From Acanthosepion esculentum (taxonomy: Eukaryota > Mollusca > Cephalopoda > Sepiida > Sepiidae), in assembly GCA_964036315.1 (NCBI GenBank), contig OZ038485.1:95315111-95379110 (forward strand): a stretch of DNA of 64,000 nucleotides, given 5' to 3'. The notes beneath the pieces are model-generated. The model searched no databases. It had not been told where the DNA came from and saw only the letters and a program-made list of their open reading frames with translations. A program made the translations under genes and the position numbers. Below are positions 31,802-42,473 of this stretch, one piece after another. The number at the start of each line of letters is the position of its first letter. Position 1 is the stretch's first letter.

Positions 31802-31972
31802 TAACCTATAGAGGTGTTGATATGCCACTAAACAAAAACAACTAAACCAAACTAGAATTGCGAAATGCAGACGATAAGTAGCACTTCGATTTTTTACTAA
31901 AAAAAGAAGAAAGGAAAGAAATGAAGTGAAGGAGAGAAAGGTATTGAAATGCGATCTTGTGTTCGTCTAAAC

Positions 31973-32650
31973 TAGTGGTTCCCAACCTTTTCTTTTTTTT
32001 TTGTTTGCCCATAGACCACTTTTACTCTTAATTGGTGGCCCCCCATAACTATTCGATGAAAAAAAAAAAAAGGCTTTTTTTTCTTTTTTTTTTTTTTTAC
32101 TAATCGTTAAGTTTTAGAAATTGCAATATAGAAATAGTAAATGTATACGCTTTATTTTGAAGTAAAACTAATTTAATGAAAATAAAGTTGTATTTAACAA
32201 CAAAATTCTTTGGGACATTTATGTACCCTAGTAAAATAACACATAATAAACCATTTTAAAATATCTGAGTATTTAATAAATTTTTTTAAAAAAGTGCAGA
32301 TTTATTCAATGAGTTCTACGTGGTTGAGGCTGCTTTGCGAGTTATTTTTTTAATATTCGGTGCCATCGATGTAACGATAGTCGAAGATTTTGATAGTAAG
32401 TGAGACACGTGTCTAAAACCCGATTCAACATGGTAAGATGATTATACAATCAAAACATCCTGTAGACAAAAGGGACGCTAACTTACAACGCTTGATCTCG
32501 TTTTCTGATAGTTTTAGAGTTGTTCTTCTATTTTTAATATTTTAATATGGCGTAGATTACTGTAGAAATTCCAGTTGTAACAACCGCGTGTGGACCCGGT
32601 AATGTTACATGGATCTCGGAGTCTATATGGATCCGGTTGAGAACCTCCTG
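31973..32650. mobile_element. hAT-type non-autonomous element
   Basis: Left end TAGTGGTTCCCAACCTTTTC, right end (reverse complement) CAGGAGGTTCTCAACCGGAT, the usual CAGTGGTTC.CAACC style of hAT ends. Flanked by an 8-bp target duplication with one mismatch: GTCTAAAC (31965-31972) and GTATAAAC (32651-32658). No transposase remains. Confidence 0.75.
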
Positions 32651-32659
32651 GTATAAACT

Positions 32660-33930
32660 AAGATTAGTAAATTGATAAACTAAGATTAGTAAATTGAATT
32701 GTCAAATACATCATATTTGCCATTTTGGTGGAGCTGTGAAGACGCCAATTGCAACACCATTTAGAGGGTTAACACCTACTCTACGAAATGGTCAAATTTA
32801 CGGTTGGATGCTTGTAGACTCGGGTATAAACCCAAACCATGTCTACCTTTTAATTAAAGTGTAAACCAGGCTTATTTTATTTGACTTAACTGTAAACTGA
32901 ATCTCAAACATGAACCAGACCTATGTCTATTTTTCGGCTCAAATACAAAACCAAACTATGTCTCTTTTTTACGAGATCCATGTATCTCTTTTGCGATGTA
33001 TCCTGCTCCGCCAGCTAGAGATCAATTCACTGAACATGAGTGCTGAGGACGATAGTGTTTCTATCACAGATGAAAGCCTTTCACAATATATCTGCAATAT
33101 CCTAGCCGACTTGTGGAATTAGGTGTTTGTGATCAGTGACTTCATAAGCCTGGCATCTACATTATTCTTTCATGCTAAATCTGAGATTATCCAAAAGAGA
33201 ATTATTAGCTACACAGATGAAGTAATTATTTTTATCTGTTTCTGGACTCTGTCAAATTAATGTCGGCCGAATCGAGGGTATTTGCTTTGGGGTCTTTCTT
33301 CAAACGTTCGATCTTCTTGTGAGAGTTTGAGGAATTCTTTTTCTCACCTCTTAGGACAGGCATTTATATAACTTCCTGACATCCAGTTGTGCTGTGTGTG
33401 TGTGTGTGTGTGTGTGTGTGTTCTAAGTCTAGATGGGTTAATTTCCTTCTTCATATTGATGCAGTGACCGACATCCTTCGAGGCCCAATTCTGCACTTGT
33501 CGGCTTTGAGGTATCTTTTAAGTCAGTCATCGGGGTTCCCAGGTTTTGGGATTTTGTGAAATAATACCAAGTGCAGAACTTACTTTGGTATATCTTAGGG
33601 TGAACCTAGTATATATCGGGGTCACCACAGATTAACTTTATTTTTAGACAAAAGGTTCCTGATAGATATCAAATTACATTCAGACTTCTGATATTTCCTA
33701 GCCTGAATGGCATACTATATTATTTCTGAAAGATAAGACATGATAGTTTTCAATTATGCGAGTCAATCATCAAGGCGAACCGGCATTTTTCAGAACCAGA
33801 AGTTTCATACAATTAATCAGTGATCAGAAGGGCTATAATAAATTAAAACGAAAAAAAATCCTTACGGCGAAAGACTTTAGGCCTAGGGTGTCTGATTTTC
33901 TTTTTAACTGATGTTACTTTAATAATAATC
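32660..33930. other. Intron sequence, no recognised genes
   Basis: AT-rich with a (GT)n tract at 33392-33420. Two phrases, AAACCAAACYATGTCTMTTTTT and TATAAACCCA, recur weakly near 32830-32960. Nothing else is interpretable. Confidence 0.5.
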
Positions 33931-34224
33931 ACTCAATATAAATGACGAACCTGGCTCGGTTACTAACTTGCACAATCGGAAAAAATGTATGTCTTATTTG
34001 CAATGAACTTTTTTTTTTTACTCTTAACAATTCCACAGAAGTTCCTGGCACATATGATAACGCTTTATATAATGAGATCTCAACCAGGGGAAAATTCCCC
34101 CAAGGTGGTGATTTTCAAGGTGTTCATAAAATCTTTTACTTTTCCTTGTTTTTTTATTTACTAAATTTTGTTTATGGAATTACAATACCCTGGTATTCTA
34201 CTGATCTTTCATTTTATTGAGGTA

Positions 34225-34530
34225 TGTTTCAATATACTATTTAGATTATTCGGACTATTGTCCACATCTTTGTCGCCATATTTATTACAACGTTTCGGCC
34301 GTTGTACACTCCGGCCTTCTTCAGGTGGTTGGAATGTCGAACTGAACTCTTTATTTCGCTCGCTGGGGTAGACTGTTCTAGTTCCACGTGCCATGTCTAA
34401 TGAATGTCAGTTATCAGTTATCTCCTGCTGGTTAAGACGGTGGAGAACTTGGAGAGGGAATTAAGCAGGAGATAACTGATAACTGACGTCCATGCTTAAT
34501 TCCCTCTCCAAGTTTTCCACCGTCTTAATA
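34225..34530. mobile_element. Hammerhead-bearing MITE, rearranged copy
   Basis: One terminal arm (34228-34350) and the internal GGCATGTGGAACTAGAAC region (reverse complement, 34370-34395) of the family seen complete at 7265-7770. The far side is refolded: CAGTTATCAGTTATCTCCTG and AACTTGGAGAGGGAATTAA each recur inverted within 34405-34530. Confidence 0.6.
34292..34324 (-). ncRNA. Hammerhead-like motif with intact core
   Basis: CTGAAGA (34324-34318), one extra A, stem II GGCCG/CGGCC (34316-34312 with 34301-34297), GAAAC (34296-34292). N7 of the core may be any base, so CTGAAGA is allowed. The extra base before stem II and a GTTGT instead of GTC after GAAAC are departures from canonical hammerheads. 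Confidence 0.45.
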
Positions 34531-34579
34531 AAATAAACGTTTTTCAGCACTAAATCTGAACAAATTAAATGAAGCTTAA

Positions 34580-34790
34580 GATTCTACTTAGAGTTGTTAA
34601 TATTTTACATACAGCATTTGTATTAGAGCTTTCCTTTTATCTACTGTCCTCCTGACCGCTCTTTTCTCTTTCTACTCATTACTAATGTTTCTGATCCTAA
34701 TTTCTCCACACACTGTAACCCCTTACGTGTTAGTGGCTGTACTGCCTTGCTTGGGGTGATACCGATTAACAAAAATCTGGATAATACAGT
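34580..34790 (+). mobile_element. LINE 3' UTR fragment
   Basis: CTGTAACCCCTTACGTGTTA, GTGGCTGTACTGCCTTGCTT and GGGGTGATACC match the 3' end of the LINE in the Tigger element (4405-4455). Strongly 5'-truncated. Confidence 0.6.
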
Positions 34791-34949
34791 CATTTATGTG
34801 CTGCTTTTATAGTTCTCTGAGAGATTGAAGTCAACCTTTTACATAATTTTCATTAGATATTATACCTAAAAGAAATCAATTACAGTCCGTTTTATTTCCA
34901 AATAACAATTCTTTATATAAATTTAATTGTTTACTGTTGATTGTTTTAA

Positions 34950-35125
34950 AAATTGATTTAATCGGACTAAAGTAATGTTTTTGTTGGTGAAATTATATAT
35001 GTAAGAAAGGGGATTATAAAACGTAAGCGTTGGTTATAACTATACAATGAAAGGAAATTCTGAAAAAAAAAACTAAAATTTCAGCGTTCCGTGTCGGAAC
35101 GCTGAAATTTTAGTTTTTTTTTTCA
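34950..35125. mobile_element. Fragment of hammerhead-type inverted-repeat family plus 30-bp hairpin
   Basis: AATCGGACTAAAGTAATGTT, TTTGTTGGTGAAATTATATA and GCGTTGGTTATAAC match 5860-5945. At 35070-35113 a near-perfect hairpin (ACTAAAATTTCAGCGTTCC and its complement around GTGTC) follows. Confidence 0.5.
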
Positions 35126-35278
35126 TACTTTATAGTGATTTTCTAAGCGTAGCTTAGATGTGGCACAAAGCCCAAAGTACGATGCACCCAGTGAGGTTCG
35201 AACTCACTACTCGGTCGTAATTGTTCTAGTGAATCAAGCTTGCTAACCATTACACCACATCAAGTTGCCCCTTTTCAT
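35125..35278 (-). mobile_element. tRNA-derived SINE, family S1, good copy
   Basis: On the minus strand GATGTGGTGTAATGGTTAGC (A box) and TAGTGAGTTCGAACCTCACT (B box), then GGGTGCATCGTACTTTGGGC, TTTGTGCCACATCTAAGCTA and CGCTTAGAAAATCACTATA. Layout matches the octopus-type tRNA-derived SINEs in style: tRNA head, conserved unrelated body, short A/T tail. Confidence 0.7.
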
Positions 35279-35279
35279 A

Positions 35280-36190
35280 CTTTATAAACTTCCAACTTGT
35301 GAAAGTACAAGTTTAATGCAATACCTTCTTTTGGGAAGGCATTAAAATTAACTTATTTTCCTCTCTTAAAAATATATATTGCCAAATTACTCGTTTGGGT
35401 GAGAATTTTAACTCGTATCTCATATTTGTCTATATCCTGTCTTCGTATGTAAATTAAAAACTGGATCTGCCTTATCCATTTTAGTTCATTGCTCTAACCA
35501 TTTATTTTATTCCTTCCTACGTTGTGGTTTTAGGCTGGATTAATTACGTTCATTTTCCCATTTGCTGTAAGGCAAAAATAAATAGAAAATAAAATGTAAA
35601 AGGAAGAATAAATAAAACAAAATATAAAGCAACATTATTAAGAAAAAAATAAAATCCCGTAAGCCGGAGTAGACGACAACTCAGGCCTGTAGCTTTAGTT
35701 TCAAGATGATGGCGCGGTGTACGCTGGGTAATTACAGCTGTTTTATCCGAAACGGATGTTCTCGTCAAATTTTGTTTTGCTTACCTTCTCTAAACAACTT
35801 CCTGGCCCCGGTACCTTTATTTTTTTGGTGACACATTTTGGAAAAGAAAGAAGAAATATATATTAATTTTTATACTTACTTTAGGATCGTTAGTTTTTTT
35901 TTTCTTTTGTTTTCGGCATTAAGACAAATTCGGTGGCTTTTCTAGATCACTCTTTCTTCTGAACATTTAGTCATGTAATTTTAAACGGGAAACGCGCCCA
36001 CACAATGGAAACTATTATCACCACGATAAAATAAAGACGCTAAGCTTTAAAAGCGGAAATGTGTTGTTTTCTTTCTAAATCTGTATAATCGTGGGCGCAT
36101 ATGTACCGTGTTTGCAGGTCAATAAGATGCGAGGATTACAACACTATTTTGAACGCTGCAATATAGCTGTTCATTACGTCCTTCAACAGA
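35280..36190. other. Unassigned intron sequence
   Basis: No repeat, ORF or RNA gene supported. Confidence 0.45.
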
Positions 36191-36313
36191 TTGTCCCATC
36201 GCCATCAAACCAGAAAACTGGATACAAGAAATATTAGTGTATTCTTTTATTATTTAAATGTGCGTCTTTCGAATTGTATGTGTATTTACACGTGGGAAGA
36301 TCTATTTATACTA

Positions 36314-36317
<4 letters not shown>

Positions 36318-36366
<49 letters not shown>
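36318..36366. repeat. (TA)n microsatellite
   Basis: Pure AT dinucleotides. Confidence 0.95.
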
Positions 36367-36370
<4 letters not shown>

Positions 36371-36594
36371 GTATATGGTGCCTATTCATAGACCAAGAGA
36401 TTGCTATAAAAGTCAACTTGCCTATCAACTAACGTCGATATTTCCTTGTGAGTGCCTCCTGTCAAGACACTTACCCTTAAAGTTCACTCACCCGATCTCT
36501 CCCCCGTCAACCTTTGGGGTATGCCAGTAACGAGATATTCTAGTGAAAATATCTGGAGGTGGGTCAGTGCGCAGAGGAAAGTCAACCCAATCCT

Positions 36595-37000
36595 TTCCTA
36601 AGGACGACACAACCAATTTTAGCCGATTGGTTATAGCACAAAACGTAGAGAAAGGGGAATTCGTGTCTTGCATAAGGACAATGAATATAAGAAACTTCTA
36701 CTGATTGGCTATAGGATAGAATACAGGGGAAAGTGTATTCATGCCTATCACAAAGGAATTAGCGCTAAATAAATATAATAAAATTCTACTAATTGGCTAT
36801 AAGAAACTTCTACTGATTAACTATTGGATAGAATTCAGGGGAAGTGTAGTTGTACCTTTCATAAGGAAATAGGTGCCAAATAAATATAGGAAGCTTCTAC
36901 TGATTGGCTATTGAATATAAGAAACTTGTACCGATTGGCTACTGGTTAGAATACAGGGGAAAGTGTATTTATGTCTATCACAAGAGAATTAATGGATATA
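36595..37000. repeat. About 125-bp tandem repeats, three to four diverged units
   Basis: Units contain TACTGATTGGCTATNGRATA, GAATACAGGGGAAAGTGTAT and CTATCACAARRGAATTAG. Indels make spacing irregular. Confidence 0.7.
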
Positions 37001-37321
37001 AGGAGTGTCATCGTCATTGGAATGAAATACAGTAAACATTCATTAGTTTCGGGAGACTATAGACCTTACTAAGCTTGCTAGGTAATTCCTGTTGCAAGAA
37101 TATTTTTTCTGTTCAAATACCTACAGAGCCAACCTGTGGTTTATACTATAACTATACAGAGCAGACCTTAGTTACAGTTTTTGCGAGAGAGTGCATATTC
37201 TGGTGTAATCAGATGAAGTACAAGAGCAGTATATTCAAATAATCAGTCACTTTGACTTATGATTTAGGGTTAGCACAGCCTTTAACAGTTTTGTCTACTT
37301 AGTTTCACTCACAAGGGAGGG

Positions 37322-37325
<4 letters not shown>

Positions 37326-37378
<53 letters not shown>
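37326..37378. repeat. (TA)n microsatellite
   Basis: Pure AT dinucleotides directly abutting the inverted-repeat element at 37379. Confidence 0.95.
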
Positions 37379-37381
<3 letters not shown>

Positions 37382-37472
37382 GAAAAAAACAACTGAAAAG
37401 TTGCAAATTTAAAAAAATTGAATGTTTTTTTTGTGAAAGTATTTATTTATATATTTTTATATATATATATTT

Positions 37473-37504
37473 GATATTTCAGATCGGCCCCGATCTTTCG
37501 TCAG
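37473..37504 (-). ncRNA. Hammerhead-like motif, left arm
   Basis: CTGACGA (37504-37498), one extra A, a strong stem II AGATCGG/CCGATCT, GAAA and TATC. ATTT/AAAT next to the core can make stem I. All universally conserved core bases are present (N7 is C). Confidence 0.5.
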
Positions 37505-37741
37505 AAATGACTGTTTTCAGAAGTTTGTTTATATGGATATGGAATGCAACTGTGTTTGAATATTTCTAACGTAAATCTAACTGTAGTAATATTTTAGATG
37601 TTGTTTAAAAATTTTTTTTAACTATATCTAACAAACATCTTTTTAACTATTGAAATATTTATAAAGATTTAAAATACCCAAGTCTTTATTTAACCCTAGT
37701 TTATATGTATAATGTAAACAAACTTCTGAAAACAGCCATTT

Positions 37742-37773
37742 CTGACGAAAGATCGGGGCCGATCTGAAATATC
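37742..37773 (+). ncRNA. Hammerhead-like motif, right arm
   Basis: Exact inverted counterpart of 37473-37504: CTGACGA 37742-37748, GAAA 37766-37769, TATC to 37773. Transcription of either strand of the element would therefore produce one motif. Confidence 0.5.
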
Positions 37774-37906
37774 AAATATATATATATATAAATATATAAA
37801 TAAATACTTTCACAAAAAAAACATTCAATTTTTTTTAATTTGCAACTTTTCAGTTGTTTTTTCTATATTATATACATATTAAGAAAGTATATGTGGCTTC
37901 TCATTA

Positions 37907-37908
<2 letters not shown>

Positions 37909-37965
<57 letters not shown>
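37909..37965. repeat. (TA)n microsatellite
   Basis: Pure AT dinucleotides. Confidence 0.95.
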
Positions 37966-37968
<3 letters not shown>

Positions 37969-38394
37969 GTAAAACCTCTCTGGCAAGTTGAACTTGGTGA
38001 TATTTGAACCTGAGAGACCCCTTGATCTCCGCTTGGGGAGATGATCTCCGCTTGCACCTAAAAACTATTACAACGGGTTGTAACTGTGTTGATTGTTCTT
38101 TATTGGTCAGGTGACATCACGTGTCTTCGTCTTGCGGTGTTACTATGTGTGTATGCTCGCGTCTACGTTAGAACTCGAGTAGAATTTTTGTGTCTCTGTG
38201 TATAATTCCTGGAGATGGTAGTGGGATGTCGGCGTGTCTCTGTGTTTTGCCTATCATATAGTTGGTGTTGCGGCATTTGGGTGATAATACGCATGCATCA
38301 TTTTGTTTCTGTCTGGTAGTGTCTGTTTGTTGATTGGGGGGGGGGGTATTTGGTGTAGGAGTGAAAGACTTAGGTTACATCGGTCACAGGTAGT

Positions 38395-38885
38395 ACATAT
38401 GGGAAAATTGTTCGTAAATTCAAACAAACTGGGTCGGTGGCAGATGTGAAAACACCATTGCGTGCTCGTTTACGCCGTTCAGCTAAAAACATTACTGCAG
38501 TGCACAAGCATGTGGCCGAAATTCCGGACACATCCACGCGCAGGAATTGACCAGAACGTTACATCGTTTCCTATTGCACTCTCGGTCGGTCGATTACGTT
38601 AAGCAAAAAATCGCGAAGTGTGCGAAATGCATTTCTGTTTGAACGTCCATTTTCATAATAGGCTTCGATAACTTTAACATGTTGTTTGATTGTTAATCTT
38701 TCCATGGTTGAAATTGCCAAAGACTTAAGTTGACAACAGAGCGGCATCTATCGTAAACTTTTTTTAAAACTTAATAACTCAAAAAGTAAGTATTTACAGA
38801 CATATGTTTGTATGGAATTATTCCTTGTTATTGGTGTGAGGAATCCTCCCACAAAGTTCGTAAAAGTATTTTTGATACATCCTCT
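38395..38885. mobile_element. DUF4817-type transposon N-terminal relic, internally inverted
   Basis: The minus strand from 38704 reads MERLTIKQHVKVIEAYYENG, RSNRNAFRTLRDFL to about 38600, the start of a helix-turn-helix (DUF4817-like) transposase. The next part of the same protein (IVRKFKQTGSVADVKTPLRA, RLRRSAKNITAVHKHVAEIP) is on the + strand at about 38405-38530. One piece has therefore been inverted. Outer end TAGAGGATGTATCAAAAATA (minus strand from 38886) resembles the terminal repeats of this class. Catalytic domain absent. Confidence 0.65.
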
Positions 38886-39152
38886 ATATATAAAGGGTGT
38901 TTCATTAAGACGGATCATATATAAGGGTGTTTCATTAAGACGGATCAAAGTCAGCAGTAAATAAATCAGTGTTATTGTTGAAAAATTATTTATTTCTCTA
39001 TTGGATCATGTTATTTAAGTCATTGCAATTGTGTGAAAAATAATATTGCCTAAATGTCAGCCAAATCTGAAAGAAAAAGAAAAAAATCATAAGACGCTTA
39101 AAATTAATTCACATTTAAAATCGGTCCAAGTTATTGGAACACCCTTTATTAT
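38886..39152 (+). mobile_element. MITE, family 1, copy 1
   Basis: Starts TATAAAGGGTGTTTCATTAA, ends GGAACACCCTTTAT, so the ends are inverted repeats ATAAAGGGTGTT. The first 27 bp with GACGGATCA are duplicated in tandem. Almost identical to 51471-51730. No transposase. Confidence 0.8.
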
Positions 39153-39469
39153 GGTGGCTGTAGTAAGAATGATGAATAAGAATGTGTTGTTTAGGTGTAA
39201 GGAATATTGTGTTATGTTTGGGTCTGTAATTGTGGCTAGTAACGTTTTTAGATAAGACAGATTGAGGACCAGCCTTCCTTTAACCCCCCCCTCTTGGCCT
39301 TGTGTCACTGGTCTACTGCAGAAAAAATGGCAACCTACTGTGGGAAAAAAATCGTCAGTCATGTATCGAAAGATACATGATCGCCTACGCGTGTATCATA
39401 CATGGCACATAACTGACTGACTAGATTAGCAACAAGGTCACATCGATTTACATGATTTGGCTACATATA

Positions 39470-39705
39470 ACCGTAAGTTCTATGCTAACAGTTTCTTCTC
39501 TCACACTTCTCGCTTGTGGAACGCTCTTTCGGCATTTTTGATCTTCAAAAATTTAAATGCAATATCAATCGTTATCTTCTATCTTCTGGATTCCTATTCT
39601 TTTATTGTTTCCCTCCTTTTTTTTCTTATTCTTCCACACTCAGTAAACTGTTTAACTCTTTGTGGCTTCATTGCCTTTCTTGGGTTGAAATTATAAAAAA
39701 AAACA
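39470..39705 (+). mobile_element. LINE 3' end fragment
   Basis: Reads RKFYANSFFSHTSRLWNALS, then KNLNAISIVIFYLL, a pyrimidine-rich UTR, TTTCTTGGGTTGAAATTATA and an A-rich tail. Same family as 4010-4478. Confidence 0.65.
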
Positions 39706-40132
39706 AACACAGAGGCACATACTGCAATTACGTTCGTTAGATTTTTTCAAAGATGGCGACCAAATGTGTTCATATATTTCACTGTCGTAAATGCATAGCA
39801 TACAGTATTATCTTATTTAATTTTCTTTTTCGCTTGATGGGCGGAAACTCGAGAAAAAATGTGGAAGCGAAACGAAGAAAAAAAATCCAGTCAAGTACAA
39901 ACATTTGTACAGCCAACAGAAGGCTTTATTTTATTTTATTTTATTTTGAATTATAAATGGTGCGTGATTTTTCATTCAACGGATTTTATTTCAGATTTTA
40001 AAATGAATCATTACTGCTACTATTCTCAGTCATTATTCTCTTTCTTTCTTTCTTTCATTTATTTTTATCGGCTTTCCGGATTAGTTTAACCTTATTTTAC
40101 AACTTACTTCCAGCCCTCTCTAAAAATAGAAA

Positions 40133-40133
<1 letters not shown>

Positions 40134-40206
<73 letters not shown>
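40134..40206. repeat. (CA)n(TA)n microsatellite
   Basis: About 27 CA followed by 9 TA dinucleotides. It abuts the hammerhead-like repeat below. Confidence 0.95.
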
Positions 40207-40207
<1 letters not shown>

Positions 40208-40311
40208 ATACCCAACGCTGAGAGTACAACTCGGAGTTTCATGTTCAGTGCAATCATCAGATACTAATTTGAATTTACACCATTTGGATAACACTATATT
40301 TATCCATTTGA

Positions 40312-40316
<5 letters not shown>
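40207..40316 (-). mobile_element. Penelope/hammerhead-like terminal repeat between two (TA)n tracts
   Basis: On the minus strand CTGATGA (40260-40254), a weak stem, GAAAC (40240-40236), CTCCGAGTTGTACTCTCAGC and GTTGGGTATTAT leading into (TA)n. Core is conserved; stem II (TTGCACTGAACAT) is only weakly paired in this copy. Confidence 0.4.

Positions 40317-40366
<50 letters not shown>
40317..40366. repeat. (TA)n microsatellite
   Basis: Pure AT dinucleotides, interrupted by the insertion of the element at 40367 and continued at 40891-40937. Confidence 0.95.
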
Positions 40367-40369
<3 letters not shown>

Positions 40370-40887
40370 GGTGTGCATAAAGTCTCTTTAAAATTTAAAA
40401 AATATTACATTAGCAAATGAACAAATACGTGGTAATTGCTACAAAATGTGGAGTAGATATGGAAGTTTTTTTTTAAAAACTTATTTAATACACTTCTATA
40501 TAGGCGCCATTAGTTGCAAGAAGCACATCAAGATGATATTCGATTTCTTGCCATCTTCGCTGTAGCATAGCCTCATCAACGGTGGCAATGGTATCAGTGA
40601 TCTTTTGCTTTAGATCAGTGATGTACCGTATTTTTGTTCGATACACGATATCTTTAACATAACCCCGTAGAAAGAAGTCCAGGGTAGTGATATCTGGTAA
40701 ACGAGGTAGCCAGGGTAATTGGGCCATCCCTTCAAATCAACCTGTCTGGAAATGTTAGGGGTCCATTTAACAGTACCTCATCAACAGGATGCCTGAAATG
40801 GGATTAAAAACTTTGATAGCTCCTGAATCCATAGAACAAATCTGGCATCAACTGGCTTTGTGATATATCTTTTAAATTGTAAAGAGA

Positions 40888-40890
<3 letters not shown>
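40367..40890 (-). mobile_element. Deleted mariner-like (DUF4817-linked) transposon in a (TA)n tract
   Basis: Left end CAGGGTGTGCATAAAGTCTC, right end (reverse complement) AAGTCTCTTTACAATTTAAA; the outer 11 bases of the right repeat are missing. Minus-strand ORF 40727-40485 gives the C-terminus of a DDE transposase: WLPRLPDITTLDFFLRGYVK, DIVYRTK, DTIATVDEAMLQRRWQEIEY, LDVLLATNGAYIE. The LPD..LDFFL block contains the last catalytic acid. N-terminal two-thirds are deleted. Confidence 0.75.

Positions 40891-40937
<47 letters not shown>
40891..40937. repeat. (TA)n microsatellite, right part of split tract
   Basis: Continuation of 40317-40366 on the other side of the transposon. Confidence 0.9.
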
Positions 40938-40939
<2 letters not shown>

Positions 40940-41389
40940 CAATTCGGCATTTAATTGCCTTGGAATTAGTCTCCTTCTGAAGTCACACACTTTACCCACA
41001 GTGTCGTTTCAATTGATGGAGGTAGTCCTGGTACTCCTTGGGGATAGCGAGATAGATAGGGACGGGGCCTGGGGAATATGGTGGTTGTCGGGCCCGGGGA
41101 ATGTTGTGTTTGTCCAAAAACAACTGCACAAGTCATGCTCATCACTGATGGAACCTCTGTGGTGTGGTGAGACAACCACACTCTACACACTTTCCTTCCA
41201 AGTACCGCTATTACAAGGGAAGTAAGCGGGAACGTTATATCTTATGCGCGACAGATTTCACGGTCAATCTGTGCCAAGCGACTTCTCCCTACGTACTTTA
41301 GCTCCGTTAAGACAGCAACAGTCGTGATACTTTTTGATAAGAACTCGTGCCGAGAGATTGCAGTGCCATGGTTCTTCTATGTGCTGCAT

Positions 41390-41700
41390 CCCTTCTGGAC
41401 ATAGACGATCATGGCTCTCCACAACATTCTATCTCGTATAGCTCTTGGCAGTTTTTCTCCATTAGCTAAGGAACCCATCCCGTCCTCCGATCTATTCACA
41501 CCAGCTCGTCAGGTATGTGTCTCGCTGATGTTTCCTGTCTCTCTTGACCTCAATACGCCCCGTGAGGGTTAAGTTTTCCAATCACTCCTTCTTCATTCTG
41601 CATCCAAGGAATTTCAGCTGTATTTTCTTGGTTTTGAGTGCAAGTGTTCTTTCTGATGTTATTTTCTTTGAGACTTCCTTGTTACTTACTCGCTACAGCT
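41390..41700 (-). mobile_element. LINE ORF2 C-terminal fragment
   Basis: Shares CGATCATGGCTCTCCACAAC, CCTGTCTCTCTTGACCTCAA and CATTCTGCATCCAAGGAATT blocks with 655-880 in the same orientation, i.e. antisense to the end of a LINE ORF2. Confidence 0.55.
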
Positions 41701-41749
41701 ACTAACCAGCTGAATTCGGGTGTCGCACTTCCAGCGTAAGAAGAGGAGT

Positions 41750-41905
41750 GAGATTCTAAAAACGCAAGTGTTGGTTATAATTATGCGCAGACGGGAAACG
41801 CTGAAATGTTAACTTTTAAATTATTTTTTTTGTATATAATTCCATCAACAAAAATGTTATTTTGGTCTGATGCAGTCTTAAAGGATGAAAATCATTACTC
41901 AAAAT
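41750..41905. mobile_element. Fragment of hammerhead-type inverted-repeat family
   Basis: Contains AAACGCAAGTGTTGGTTATA and, at 41867-41893, CTGATGC - AGTCTTAAAGGAT - GAAAATC, a hammerhead with A9 changed to C. Closest to 5930-6027. Confidence 0.45.
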
Positions 41906-41970
41906 TTTTCCACTTCGTCATTAATTTACCTAAAAATTTTTTATATATAAAAATTTATAAATCATATTCA

Positions 41971-41973
41971 CCC

Positions 41974-42033
<60 letters not shown>

Positions 42034-42036
42034 ACA
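41971..42036. repeat. (TA)n(GT)n microsatellite
   Basis: TA run followed by GT run with one CT interruption. Confidence 0.95.
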
Positions 42037-42150
42037 GGTATGCAGAAAAATAGGAAAGAACACGTTAGGTAAATAATCCGGAGTTCCTTAGTATTTTTGC
42101 TTTTATTTTTAAAATGACAGTGCTCCATACAGAAGTAGAGCTTATATTAT

Positions 42151-42424
42151 AATATTTTTTTAAAAAATATGATTCCTTCGCTACATAAGAGTTCTCATGT
42201 TTCAAAAGCGAGGGCCGAGACCCCTAATATAATTTTTTAAATTAAGTTGAATTGAGGTGTCTGCTCTCGCTTCATCGTCAAGCGAGAATTCGGGAATCGC
42301 TTGACGATGAAGCGAGACCAGACACCTCAATTCAACTTAATTTAAAAAATTATATTAGGGGTCTCGGCTCTCGCTTTTGAAACATGAGAACTCTTATGTA
42401 GCGAAGGAATCATATTTTTTTAAA

Positions 42425-42431
<7 letters not shown>
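42151..42431. mobile_element. Near-perfect 280-bp palindrome (foldback MITE)
   Basis: Two arms of about 135 bp are reverse complements with very few mismatches around a 10-base centre at about 42291 (GAATTCGGGA). Outer ends AATATTTTT are followed on the right by (TA)n (42432-42471). It can form one long hairpin; no ORF. Confidence 0.9.

Positions 42432-42473
<42 letters not shown>

Larger units (their letters stand above)
27281..31835 (+). mobile_element. Dispersed repeat with internal minisatellite, copy B, carrying nested mariner and Helitron
   Basis: Head 27281-27450 (TAAATTACATCCGGCAGCAA, GATTGGAGGTTTTGAGGAAC, CTTAATTGCC, CTGACCCGGGG, GATAGCACCTGTTAG), minisatellite from 27460, interrupted by a mariner (27854-29098), minisatellite continues to about 29260, AT-rich body, then a Helitron (29469-31801), and the tail CTATAGAGGTGTTGATATGC to about 31835. 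The tail matches copy C at 47690-47735. Confidence 0.75.
37379..37867. mobile_element. Large inverted-repeat (foldback) element with hammerhead motifs in both arms
   Basis: The arms (37379-37560 and 37690-37867) are near-perfect reverse complements, starting AATAGAAAAAAACAACTGAA and carrying a CAGATCGGCCCCGATCTTTC block. A short, internally deleted relative is at 47040-47220, and even the right-hand flank (TATTATATACATAT-AAGAA, GTGGCTTCTCATTATG) is shared. No ORF. (TA)n flanks on the left and, after about 40 bp, on the right. Confidence 0.8.

Noticed and set aside
35062..35123. 30-bp hairpin as a microRNA precursor
   Set aside because: The stem is nearly perfect with a five-base loop and belongs to a repeated MITE family, unlike a typical metazoan pre-miRNA.
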